In this document: positions 1-7,776 of the stretch, piece by piece | Layout: every line of letters starts with the position of its first letter | Position numbering within the stretch: position 1 is the first letter of the stretch | Source of the DNA: Candidatus Gottesmanbacteria bacterium RIFCSPHIGHO2_02_FULL_39_14 | Lineage (GTDB): Bacteria > Patescibacteriota > Microgenomatia > 2-02-FULL-39-11 | Assembly: GCA_001779205.1 (NCBI GenBank) | Contig: MFJM01000012.1 | Coordinates: 7,294-49,837, forward strand | Direction: 5' to 3' | Length of the DNA: 42,544 nt | Notes under the pieces: model-generated | What the model saw: the letters and a program-made list of their open reading frames with translations, nothing else | Told to the model about the DNA's origin: nothing | Database searches by the model: none | Position numbers and translations under genes: made by a program

Positions 1-1222
1 CAACATTTACCCATTTTCTTTGATTATACAGGTAATTAGAGAGTCTTTTGACCTTTATTAATTTTTTTCTGATCCTTTTTAATGACCTAATAAAATCGGC
101 GGAATTAAAATCGAATAGCAAATCTTTAGCATTCAATTTAACTTTAATCAATCCTTCCCGGAAATCTGGACTTTGGAAATATCCGGATAAATTACGCGAC
201 AGTAGAAACGGTTTTTTATACGATAAAGCAAATGATAACGGCCCCGAAGAGGAAATAAACAGCCGATAAGGCAAGATAACCAGATCAGAGGCGACAAAAT
301 AAGTACCAATATCCTTTTCAGGCAAAAAACCTGTTAATTTTATTTCCGGTGTCACGGCGACTTTTTCGAGAATTTTCTGGGTAAACTTCCTATAATACCT
401 ATCCTGATGGTGAATATTACTGACTCCTCCGGCCATAATAAGATGGATTTTTCTTTTTCTAAAAGGCAAACCGGTGATAAATTTTTGGAAAATATCTACA
501 ATCAGGTCGCTACCTTTATACCAATTGATAAATCCGAAATTCAATATGACGAAAGATTTATTATCTATTTCTAATTTTTTTCTGGCAGAAGTTTTAGATA
601 TATGAGATGTCCGGGAATCAACCCCGTGAGGAATAAAACTGGCTTTGTCTGACCGGTAATATGAATTAATAAGATCAGCGAAATATTTTTCCAAAACTAT
701 AACTTTGGTAGATAGTGAAATAATTGCCCAATAAAATAATTTGATACCGATATTAAGTAATCTGCTGGTTAAACTTTTTTTTTCTAGCCCCAGTTGGGGG
801 GAAAGCTTCATGAAATCAACGGCAATTCCATGCATTACTATGGTTATATCTTTTCTTAAAATTTTAAGGAATAAAAGATAAAAAGGCCATAAAGCCAAAA
901 TCAGAGGATTTCGTCCAAAGAAGCCCCATTCAAGTTCTATTAATATTTTTTGATATGATTTATTTATTAATACTTCACGAATGAGCGGTATATAGGTCAA
1001 GATATTGTTCCTGCTCCACACCCGAGACACCTTGACATTTTTACTTTTCCAGTCCTTCCCTTGTGGAATCCGGTCGGCTAACACCAATACTTTTAAATTT
1101 TTCTTCTTGTTAATTAAAGACTCAATTGTATTTTTAGCAAAAGAAGCCAGGGCACTATATTGATTATCATAAATACCTCTTTTCGACGGAAATGGAGAGA
1201 TGAGTAACAGTTTTTCGGGCAT
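1..1222 (-). CDS. Glycosyltransferase (GT4/GT1-like), partial, 3' end runs off the window
   Basis: Hand translation of minus strand from ATG at 1222: MPEKLLLISPFPSKRGIYDNQYSALASFAKNTIESL... SFIPHGVDSR... NFGFINWYKGSDLIVDIF... LTGFLPEKDIGTYFVASDLVILPYRLFISSSGPLSFALSYKKPFL; GT-B glycosyltransferase-like pattern. Missing from the ORF track because it has no stop in the window. Confidence 0.8.
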   Translation of the reverse strand, partial: MPEKLLLISPFPSKRGIYDNQYSALASFAKNTIESLINKKKNLKVLVLADRIPQGKDWKSKNVKVSRVWSRNNILTYIPLIREVLINKSYQKILIELEWGFFGRNPLILALWPFYLLFLKILRKDITIVMHGIAVDFMKLSPQLGLEKKSLTSRLLNIGIKLFYWAIISLSTKVIVLEKYFADLINSYYRSDKASFIPHGVDSRTSHISKTSARKKLEIDNKSFVILNFGFINWYKGSDLIVDIFQKFITGLPFRKRKIHLIMAGGVSNIHHQDRYYRKFTQKILEKVAVTPEIKLTGFLPEKDIGTYFVASDLVILPYRLFISSSGPLSFALSYKKPFLLSRNLSGYFQSPDFREGLIKVKLNAKDLLFDFNSADFIRSLKRIRKKLIKVKRLSNYLYNQRKWVNV

Positions 1223-1238
1223 GATTTTTAAATATTAA

Positions 1239-2027
1239 TTATAAGATAGAATAAGATACTGAAGGAATCTTAGGAACTGAGGCGGTGGAATAATTCCTGA
1301 AAGTCCAGTTATGCCTTATGGAAATCATTTCCTTGACTGATCTCATAATATCCCTTAACAGTTTGACTTTGCTCCCTAATTCCTGGTGAGACCAGACTAC
1401 CGGTATCTCGAAGTTTGTAAAACCCAATTTTTTAGCCAGAAAAATAACCTCCATGTCAAATCCCCAGCGGTCAACAGTCAATTGGGGAAAAACTTCACGA
1501 ATGAGCTTTTTGGAAAAAATTTTAAAACCCCCCTGGTAATCCCAGGCGAAAACTCCAAGAACTAAAGAGGCTATAAAACTATGACTGTAACCGACTATTT
1601 TTCTGATAAAACTTCTGGGAATAAGAGCTTGAGAACCAGGCTTTTTTTTACTGCCAAAAATAAGGTCATAATTTTCTCTTATTAATGGCAGAGCTTTATT
1701 CAGATTAGATATGGGAATCGACATGTCAGCATCCGTATATAAAACATAATCGCTTCGGGAGATAAGTGTGGCAAACCTGATAGCGTGACCCCTGCCTTTA
1801 TTTGGTTGATAGGTTATCAGCTTGACTTGGCAATTAAGATTTTTGGACAACCTTTTTTTGTGACGGATTATTTTAGCAACTGTCTTATCTGTTGAGCCAT
1901 CGTCTACAAAAATTAGAGTGTCCAGTTTTAAACCACTAAACTCAAATCCTTTCTCAAGGATTTGAAGTGTTCTATCAATTCTGCCATCCTCGTTATAAAG
2001 AGGAATGACGATAGACAGTGTTTTCAT
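1239..2027 (-). CDS. Family 2 glycosyltransferase (dolichyl-phosphate glucosyl/mannosyltransferase-like)
   Basis: SIVIPLYNEDGRIDRTL, FVDDGSTDKT, YTDADMSIP, DYQGGFKIFSKK motifs of GT2. Confidence 0.9.
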   Translation of the reverse strand: MKTLSIVIPLYNEDGRIDRTLQILEKGFEFSGLKLDTLIFVDDGSTDKTVAKIIRHKKRLSKNLNCQVKLITYQPNKGRGHAIRFATLISRSDYVLYTDADMSIPISNLNKALPLIRENYDLIFGSKKKPGSQALIPRSFIRKIVGYSHSFIASLVLGVFAWDYQGGFKIFSKKLIREVFPQLTVDRWGFDMEVIFLAKKLGFTNFEIPVVWSHQELGSKVKLLRDIMRSVKEMISIRHNWTFRNYSTASVPKIPSVSYSIL

Positions 2028-2030
2028 ACT

Positions 2031-2270
2031 TTACTTGGTCTCAGTGACGGTATAACCCATCTGGGCCATACAATCTTTGTAAGCAGCCATGTTGGGGGTA
2101 GTTGATTTGGTATTGTCTTCCGGATAGGAGTATTCCTCATAACCGGCTTTAATACATTCCCCCATGGCATGCTGTCTTAAAAATTTGTTAGACTGAATAA
2201 AAGCAACTACGACTAAAGCAATAGCGCTGACAGCTACAAATACTGCTGCCATATTTTTTTGAGCTTCCAT
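2031..2270 (-). CDS. Small single-TM hypothetical protein
   Basis: 79 aa ORF with N-terminal hydrophobic helix; purine-rich AAGGTGGTG upstream of ATG; 3 nt from the GT2 gene. Confidence 0.55.
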   Translation of the reverse strand: MEAQKNMAAVFVAVSAIALVVVAFIQSNKFLRQHAMGECIKAGYEEYSYPEDNTKSTTPNMAAYKDCMAQMGYTVTETK

Positions 2271-2485
2271 AAATTATCACCACCTTTCAAAAAACCCTTT
2301 CCTTACTCTTAATAAATAGAGCGTCAGAAAGGGCAGTTAAACGTTATATTTTAATAAATTAACCTATAGTTGTCAATCCTATAGTGTTGGCTGGCTATTC
2401 CTTTTCTCAAAATAAGAAAACGAACAGACATACAAGTATGGTATACTTTTGACAAACTTTGACAAACTTTGCTATATTTATACAT

Positions 2486-2773
2486 ATGAGTACAGTGAAT
2501 ATCTCTATCCCTCAAGAACAGCTTAATTTTATCGATAAACTTGTTAACAATTATGGTTTTGCCAACCGCAGTGAATTTATCAGAGCTCTGATCCGTTTAT
2601 TGGCGTTTAAACCTGAACTAATTAATCAAACTGCTCTTTTCCCCTTCTCCGTTCCATCTTCAAGGTCAAGGGTAAAAATTATCGCTGATTTCAGAAAATC
2701 AGGAAAATATTCCAAATCTTTTATAAAAGATTTGGAAGAAGGCTTAAAAACAAGCGACTTTTTTACGGATTAA
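2486..2773 (+). CDS. Ribbon-helix-helix antitoxin (CopG/ParD-like)
   Basis: MSTVNISIPQEQLNFIDKLVNNYGFANRSEFIRALIRLL is typical RHH; ATG at 2486 is a better start than the track start at 2459. Confidence 0.8.
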   Translation: MSTVNISIPQEQLNFIDKLVNNYGFANRSEFIRALIRLLAFKPELINQTALFPFSVPSSRSRVKIIADFRKSGKYSKSFIKDLEEGLKTSDFFTD

Positions 2774-2774
2774 A

Positions 2775-3029
2775 GTGATTACTATCTTGCCTCTAAATGA
2801 TCCACTCAAAAAGAAACTGCAAAAACACTCATTAAAGAAAAAATTCGATAAAAAATTAACATATTTATCCTCAAACCCGACACATCCAGGATTGCATGTT
2901 GAACTTCTCGAGCCTAAAAATTATGGTGTTTACAGTTTCCGCATTGACCGGAAATTCCAGGCATTATTTATTTTCAGACCAGATCTATCGGCAATCGAAA
3001 TTCTGAATATTACAATTCACTATCAATAA
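2775..3029 (+). CDS. RelE/ParE/YafQ-like toxin
   Basis: 84 aa, KFDKKLTYLSSNPTHPGLHVELLEPKNYGVYSFRIDRKFQALFIF pattern of the RelE/ParE fold; 1 nt after the RHH gene. Confidence 0.8.
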   Translation: MITILPLNDPLKKKLQKHSLKKKFDKKLTYLSSNPTHPGLHVELLEPKNYGVYSFRIDRKFQALFIFRPDLSAIEILNITIHYQ

Positions 3030-3033
3030 CTTT

Positions 3034-3104
3034 TCAAGGTGCGAATAGTCCTTTTAAATGTCAAAGCCTTTGGCTTTGGCACTTAAAAGGTACCAGAAAT
3101 GCAG
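3034..3104 (+). repeat. Structured repeat R1: TCAAGGTGCGAA - 19-bp hairpin - TACCAGAAATGCAG
   Basis: CCTTTTAAATGTCAAAGCC (3050-3068) pairs with GGCTTTGGCACTTAAAAGG (3072-3090) with a single mismatch; flanking blocks recur at 3684-3805. Confidence 0.8.
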
Positions 3105-3141
3105 AAAAATTAATTATGAGATCTTATGCTAGACTGGACTT

Positions 3142-3582
3142 ATGAGGATAGAAATCGACCAGTCGGGGAAAGTAGAAGCTACGGCAATAAAAACTGTTAT
3201 TGCCGATTCCAAAGGACACTATATTACATTTTCCGCTGTAGATAAACAATCACTGCAACATATATATAGATTAGCGAATAGACCCCGAATGTTTGTTTAT
3301 GAAGTATTTTCTGTTCTAGTAGCAATTATAATTAAACAGACATATTCTCCGGAAAATTCATACACTATTGATACTGAATATCTTCATCAAGACGATCTGA
3401 TTATTAACTTAATCCTTCAATATCTGAAGAAAATGAAAATTTATCCTGATAAAGATTACGTTTCCATTTCTCAAATCGGTAAAAAATCAGAAGCACACAA
3501 ACTGGCATATTTAAAATATAAAACGCGAGGTCACCCAAAAAAGATAAAAATAGATAAAATACTAAAAATTCTACTCCAATAA
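3142..3582 (+). CDS. Hypothetical protein (146 aa)
   Basis: Open frame between repeats R1 and R2; no recognised family. Confidence 0.55.
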   Translation: MRIEIDQSGKVEATAIKTVIADSKGHYITFSAVDKQSLQHIYRLANRPRMFVYEVFSVLVAIIIKQTYSPENSYTIDTEYLHQDDLIINLILQYLKKMKIYPDKDYVSISQIGKKSEAHKLAYLKYKTRGHPKKIKIDKILKILLQ

Positions 3583-3585
3583 AAA

Positions 3586-3652
3586 TGGATCGAGTTATGG
3601 TGAATGCTTAAGCGCCGAATGATTACGACGGTGCGGCATCCAACCCGATCCA
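3586..3652. other. Compact 67-nt nested stem-loop (structured RNA, terminator or element end)
   Basis: TGGATCGAGTT/AACCCGATCCA outer stem, GAATGC/GCATCC middle, GCGCCG/CGGTGC inner stem around AATGATTACGA. Confidence 0.6.
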
Positions 3653-3683
3653 CTCATTAGTGTACTTCAATCATATTCAGTTG

Positions 3684-3805
3684 TCAAGGTGCGAAACCCC
3701 TTTTAAATGTCAAACGAATCGGTTGTAAGTTGTAGGTTATAAGTTGTAAGTTACTGCCTACAAACTTCTAATAGGTTTGGCATTTAAAAGGTACCAGAAA
3801 TGCAG
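3684..3805 (+). repeat. Structured repeat R2, longer copy of R1 with an expanded loop
   Basis: Same TCAAGGTGCGAA and TACCAGAAATGCAG blocks; stem CCTTTTAAATGTCAAAC (3699-3715) / GTTTGGCATTTAAAAGG (3775-3791); loop has degenerate GTTGTAAGTTGTAGGTTATAAGTTGTAAGTT repeats. Confidence 0.8.
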
Positions 3806-3892
3806 AAAAAATTAGTTGAGGACTCGAAACGAGCCAGCGAATCACCGCGGAGCGGTGAAAACTGACAGGTAGAGCCTGTATACTAATTTTTT
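3806..3892. other. Multibranch structured element (outer stem enclosing three hairpins)
   Basis: AAAAAATTAGT (3806-3816)/ACTAATTTTTT (3882-3892) encloses CTCGaaaCGAG, CACCGCggaGCGGTG and CAGGtagagCCTG. Confidence 0.6.
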
Positions 3893-4166
3893 CTTTGTAC
3901 CTTTGGCAGATGTGAGCTTCCTGCTCACTTTGACTTTTGACCCCATTGGTCATAAGTCCAAGCTCTCTGCGGAGCTTTTTGCAGATGTCAACCATAAGGC
4001 TGACTTTAGAACAGAGCCAACTGCATGTGGCTATTTTTTTCCTACCCGATGGGCGAGGTCCGTCTCACGCAAAACGCGTGTATTACGGCGGACCCCGTCC
4101 AAACGAGCAGAGATTACCGCTCATAGCCACCTCCTTTTTCAGGTGGGGGTGGTGATTGAGAGCGGG

Positions 4167-5447
4167 TTACGGATCGACGACTTCGCAAGGCCTCAGACGA
4201 GCTGCCTCCCCTCCACCAGAAAATCCGGGGGGGAAAGAGGTCTTGGGGTCGCTCTGGCCAGGGCGCAGTTCTCCAGGTTCAGCCCGATAGCCATCCTGCC
4301 AGCAGGAAGAGGTATTCGTAATACTAAAGAACGTGCCAGCCGTGAATGGCCGGACGTCCCAACAATTCTCTTCGTCGCTACAGGGGGTAACACTGGCGTT
4401 GGACAGGTGGAAAGTCGCCACGACCTCGTCAACTGTGGTCCATCCAGACGTAAAGGTGGCTGGATCGGGAGTAGGCATTCCGTTTTGGCACGGCCTGATG
4501 ACGATCTCTTCGACCAGGATGTTTTGGCTATTGGGGGGTACGCTGATTTTAGGTGCGTCCTCTTCCTGCTCGTACCCTGGTCGAACCTCGCCTCCTATCC
4601 ACCGGTATCCGTCCATCCAGCAATTGGTCGGATTACTCGCATTGAAGGGCACACCTTTCACTTTGGAGCGAAAGATAAAACAGTGCCCCTCGCCGCAAGC
4701 CCAGAGCTCGGCATTTTCCAGGTCAACCGAGAACATCAGGGCGGCCTCCTCGCCGGAGGTGGGGAACCCTTCGATCGAAGACTCTATCTCCTGGTCCAAA
4801 GCCAGAGGGCCAGGCGTCGGCGCAGCTGCCGCAGCAGAGCAGGATCGAATCGTTACCCCACTGTCAACCAGGATTTCCTCGCTGTGGGGCGGAATTCCGC
4901 TCAGTTCAGGCCGATTGTAGTTTCCAGGCCGGAGTTCACCTGCGTTGTGGCGGAATCCCTCTAGCCAACAATCCAGCGGGTTCGAGATGGTGAAGGGAGA
5001 AATCTTTACTTCCCAACACTCGGGTTCAACCCCTCCCTGCCCATCGGGGCAAGGCTGGATATCACCTTCGCGAACTCCAACCAGTTTGAAGGCTCTGATG
5101 ACCTCACTGGCCGTTGCGGGAAAGCCTGTGTAAACGACCTGGGTTTCAGCGAGCGGCATCGGGGTTCCTTCGGCAGGAACCTCATCGGTCACGATTACGG
5201 TCTGGACGACTTCCTGGGTTTCAATCACGATCTCCTTCCCACCAGGAACCTCGACCGTCTTGATAACTTCTTGCGTTACGATCACTGTCCGCTCAGGACC
5301 TGGAACATTGACCGTCTTGGTCGGTCCCAGAATCCAGAGGGCGAAAAGCAAACCAAGGACGATCAGCCCGAGGAGAATCAATCCGCCTCTGCGAACCCAC
5401 GGTCTTTGAAAAAAATTCTGCTGTTGTGCAACAGGGGGAGTAGTCAT
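4167..5447 (-). CDS. Membrane-anchored protein with three ~90-aa tandem Cys-containing repeats, GC-rich and probably horizontally acquired
   Basis: 426 aa; N-terminal TM (GGLILLGLIVLGLLFALWILG); three repeats with CWLEGFRHNAGELRPG / CWMDGYRWIGGEVRPG / CWQDGYRAEPGELRPG; clearly higher GC than the flanks. Confidence 0.75.
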   Translation of the reverse strand: MTTPPVAQQQNFFQRPWVRRGGLILLGLIVLGLLFALWILGPTKTVNVPGPERTVIVTQEVIKTVEVPGGKEIVIETQEVVQTVIVTDEVPAEGTPMPLAETQVVYTGFPATASEVIRAFKLVGVREGDIQPCPDGQGGVEPECWEVKISPFTISNPLDCWLEGFRHNAGELRPGNYNRPELSGIPPHSEEILVDSGVTIRSCSAAAAAPTPGPLALDQEIESSIEGFPTSGEEAALMFSVDLENAELWACGEGHCFIFRSKVKGVPFNASNPTNCWMDGYRWIGGEVRPGYEQEEDAPKISVPPNSQNILVEEIVIRPCQNGMPTPDPATFTSGWTTVDEVVATFHLSNASVTPCSDEENCWDVRPFTAGTFFSITNTSSCWQDGYRAEPGELRPGQSDPKTSFPPGFSGGGEAARLRPCEVVDP

Positions 5448-5833
5448 CTCACACCTCCAGTGGAGATTTCTTATCTTGATAGTTCGGATTCTCCAAAGCT
5501 CTCCAGAAGCTTTAGAACATCTTGCTTATCCAGATCCGGCTTATAGGTGAGTGCATAAAAAAGCCACTCGCCGCTGCCCGAAACCCTGCCTTTCTCAGGG
5601 CCGCCTTTTTTAAGGCTAATTGATCCAGATACCGGAGAAGCTGCGATTAAGAATTTTCCGACTACTTCACCTCGGAGGTGTATTTTTTTAATCGCAAATT
5701 TTCCGGTACCTAAAGATCAACGCCTGTGAGAAAGGAAATTTTGTTTTAGGTACAAAAGAATATATTTGTCCTCCTACGCTCAAATTCGCCTCGTGGTTTA
5801 CATCCACGCAGTCGAATGTTCGCTTCGGAAGGA

Positions 5834-5867
5834 CAGTTGCGAGTAATCTGATCCTTCAGATCAGAAA
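5834..5867. other. Strong stem-loop in the leader of the GC-rich island
   Basis: GCGAGT..TCTGATC cttca GATCAGA.ACTCGC. Confidence 0.65.
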
Positions 5868-5886
5868 CTCGCTACTGCATTTCTGG

Positions 5887-5899
5887 TTGTTAAAGAGCA
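5887..5899 (-). promoter_or_regulatory. boxA-like antitermination motif
   Basis: Minus strand TGCTCTTTAACAA, matching the rrn boxA consensus TGCTCTTTAACA; directly upstream of CCAGAAATGCAG and the structured leader. Confidence 0.45.
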
Positions 5900-6036
5900 A
5901 TCAATCAATAAGCATTGCAGTCGCGAATTTGACTGTTTAGCTTGTTTGATTGTGCCTGAATTTTTATATCCAGGATAAAATACTTTGACTTCACTAAGTA
6001 CTTAACTCTGAATATAAGGAATGTTATGATTAATTT

Positions 6037-6390
6037 ATGATCCTAAAAGTAGATGATTATCAAAAAATTCCCGTAATACTTTCAAAAAATACCTGGTATA
6101 AAAAACTATTGGATCCAATTTTTGGACATCCTGAAGTTAAACCGTTCCTTCCTGAAATAAAAGAAACAATAATCAATCCTCAATATATCTTCCGAAGTAT
6201 TAGAGATCCAAGATCAAAGTTATTTATTACCGTAATTAAAACCGAAAAATTCGCTTCTTATTTCCTGGTCGTTGTGATAAAATATGTAAAAGATGATGAT
6301 TCCACTACTGGATATATTTCAACAGTGATGATCAATCGCAAATTACCAAAATATAGTACTAAATTATGGGAAAGAAAAATTTTAACCTAA
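6037..6390 (+). CDS. BECR/PBECR-like putative nuclease toxin
   Basis: PQYIFRSIRDPRSKLFITVIK...YFLVVVIKYVKDDDSTTGYISTVMI resembles the phage Barnase-EndoU-ColicinE5/D-RelE-like (PBECR) pattern; followed by an overlapping DUF2283-like gene. Confidence 0.5.
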   Translation: MILKVDDYQKIPVILSKNTWYKKLLDPIFGHPEVKPFLPEIKETIINPQYIFRSIRDPRSKLFITVIKTEKFASYFLVVVIKYVKDDDSTTGYISTVMINRKLPKYSTKLWERKILT

Positions 6391-6587
6391 AATACGATCC
6401 AAAGACAGATATACTTCATATTGCTTTTGGTAAAGCAAAGGAATCAGTTTCAGTCGAACAAGAACCAGAAGTATTTGTCCGTCTTGATCCCAAATCCAAA
6501 GAAATCGTCGGATTGACAGTACTTGGTTTTAAAAACAGTTTTCTTTCCAAAAAACAGGATATCACACTAATTCCCTCTTTTTCTTAA
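6366..6587 (+). CDS. DUF2283-like protein, putative antitoxin
   Basis: NLKYDPKTDILHIAFGKAKESVSVEQEPEVFVRLDPKSKEIVGLTVLGFK matches the DUF2283 pattern; overlaps the upstream gene by 25 nt. Confidence 0.7.
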   Translation: MGKKNFNLKYDPKTDILHIAFGKAKESVSVEQEPEVFVRLDPKSKEIVGLTVLGFKNSFLSKKQDITLIPSFS

Positions 6588-6839
6588 TTATGAATTTTAA
6601 AAGAAAACGCCCTAAAGAGAGAAGAGCGGGTTGCCTTTTATGCAAACCCTGGAAATTTATGGGTAATAGAAAAAACGCAAAGAAAATCCAAGATTTAAGA
6701 ACCCTCTCTTTCGTTCTTCAGTAATATTTGTATTCTGTTTTGATTGTTTTGCTAAATATTAGAAACCTCTTCGGAAAAAATTTTCTTTTAAAGAAAAAAT
6801 CTTCTAATTAATATTAAATTTTCAAAGAGCCAGTTTTCT

Positions 6840-7574
6840 TCAAACTAAGAACCAGAAATAGGATTTGTTGCTGTCAAAAGGTAAATAGGGATGCGTAACT
6901 AGGATTAACGCCTTATCTTTCAATTTAGATATGTCGTAATCTTCGCCTTCCCAGCTCATGTATGAATAGTTTTCCAGACTGTCTATTTTCCAGGATGACG
7001 GTAAATCTATCTTTCCCTTATAAATAAAATGGGAAATCAAACCCATAATTTTTAAAATACCGTATTTAGTCTTGGCAATAAGAGTATGATTTTTAACATT
7101 TTTATAACTTCTTATTTTTTTGATACCCCTTTCTCTGGCAATTTTTTCAACGATTTCAGCTATAGGAGACAGAGCATGGACATGTTCGTGAGAGTCAAGA
7201 ATCGTTACTTTTATTCCGTTATCTTCGAGATGCGTGATTTGTTTATTAATTTCTCTTTCGATATGATTTTCGTCAATCATTTTTAAAACCAGTTTTAAGA
7301 AAAATTTGGGCAAACCTAAAAGATTATTTTTCCTATCTACCAAACTAGGTATGTATTTATTGTTATAAAGACTTTTGCCTTCTATGAGATTAATATGGAG
7401 GCCTATCTTTACATTATTTGAAGAATTAACCATTTTGACCAATCTCTTTAGATTTTTACGTTCAACCATATTGGAAATTACGGAAACGCTCTTCAGATTA
7501 CCCTTAGCAATAAGCTGGATAATTTTATTATCCGTATAGTTTTTATACCCAAAATCGTCACTATGTATAATCAT
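6840..7574 (-). CDS. YdjC/ChbG-like carbohydrate deacetylase
   Basis: IIHSDDFGYKNYTD, VKIGLHINLIEG, ILDSHEHVHALSPI motifs. Confidence 0.88.
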   Translation of the reverse strand: MIIHSDDFGYKNYTDNKIIQLIAKGNLKSVSVISNMVERKNLKRLVKMVNSSNNVKIGLHINLIEGKSLYNNKYIPSLVDRKNNLLGLPKFFLKLVLKMIDENHIEREINKQITHLEDNGIKVTILDSHEHVHALSPIAEIVEKIARERGIKKIRSYKNVKNHTLIAKTKYGILKIMGLISHFIYKGKIDLPSSWKIDSLENYSYMSWEGEDYDISKLKDKALILVTHPYLPFDSNKSYFWFLV

Positions 7575-7588
7575 AAAAATACCGTTTA

Positions 7589-7658
7589 TCCGCCTAAGCT
7601 TACTTTGAGCCTTTTCACTACTATTCGTAGACGGCTCAAAGAGCGCTTGAGCGGCGGA
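7589..7658. repeat. Structured ~70-nt element, copy 1
   Basis: TCCGCC...GGCGGA outer stem; core GCCTTTTCA..CTATTCG...ACGGCTCAAAGAGCG shared with 15465-15535. Confidence 0.65.
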
Positions 7659-7659
7659 T

Positions 7660-7700
7660 TATGTAAGAGTAAAGCTCATAAATTCGCTAACTCTTACATA
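7660..7700. terminator. Stem-loop, terminator-like
   Basis: TATGTAAGAGT (7660-7670)/ACTCTTACATA (7690-7700). Confidence 0.45.
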
Positions 7701-7719
7701 AAAAATCCCCTTTATCTCG

Positions 7720-7765
7720 GGCAAAAAGAGTCAAGAGGAAAAATTGTTTCCTGGCTCTTTTTGCC
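7720..7765. terminator. Strong stem-loop, possible bidirectional terminator
   Basis: GGCAAAAAGAG (7720-7730)/CTCTTTTTGCC (7755-7765) with nested AGGAAA/TTTCCT. Confidence 0.5.
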
Positions 7766-7776
7766 AGGGATTATTT

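Noticed and set aside
3586-3652. tRNA gene
   Set aside because: Length is close but no T-loop consensus, no D arm and no plausible anticodon arm.
3722-3752. GTTGTAAGTTGTAGGTTATAAGTTGTAAGTT as a CRISPR remnant
   Set aside because: Short degenerate tandem repeat in a hairpin loop, no spacers and no cas genes.
3034-3805. Integron attC sites
   Set aside because: I could not find the RYYYAAC/GTTRRRY core motifs and there is no integron tyrosine recombinase in the window.
3903-4964. 353-aa plus-strand ORF (and 195-aa ORF at 4333-4920)
   Set aside because: Antisense to the 426-aa repeat protein; no domain pattern, open because of high GC.
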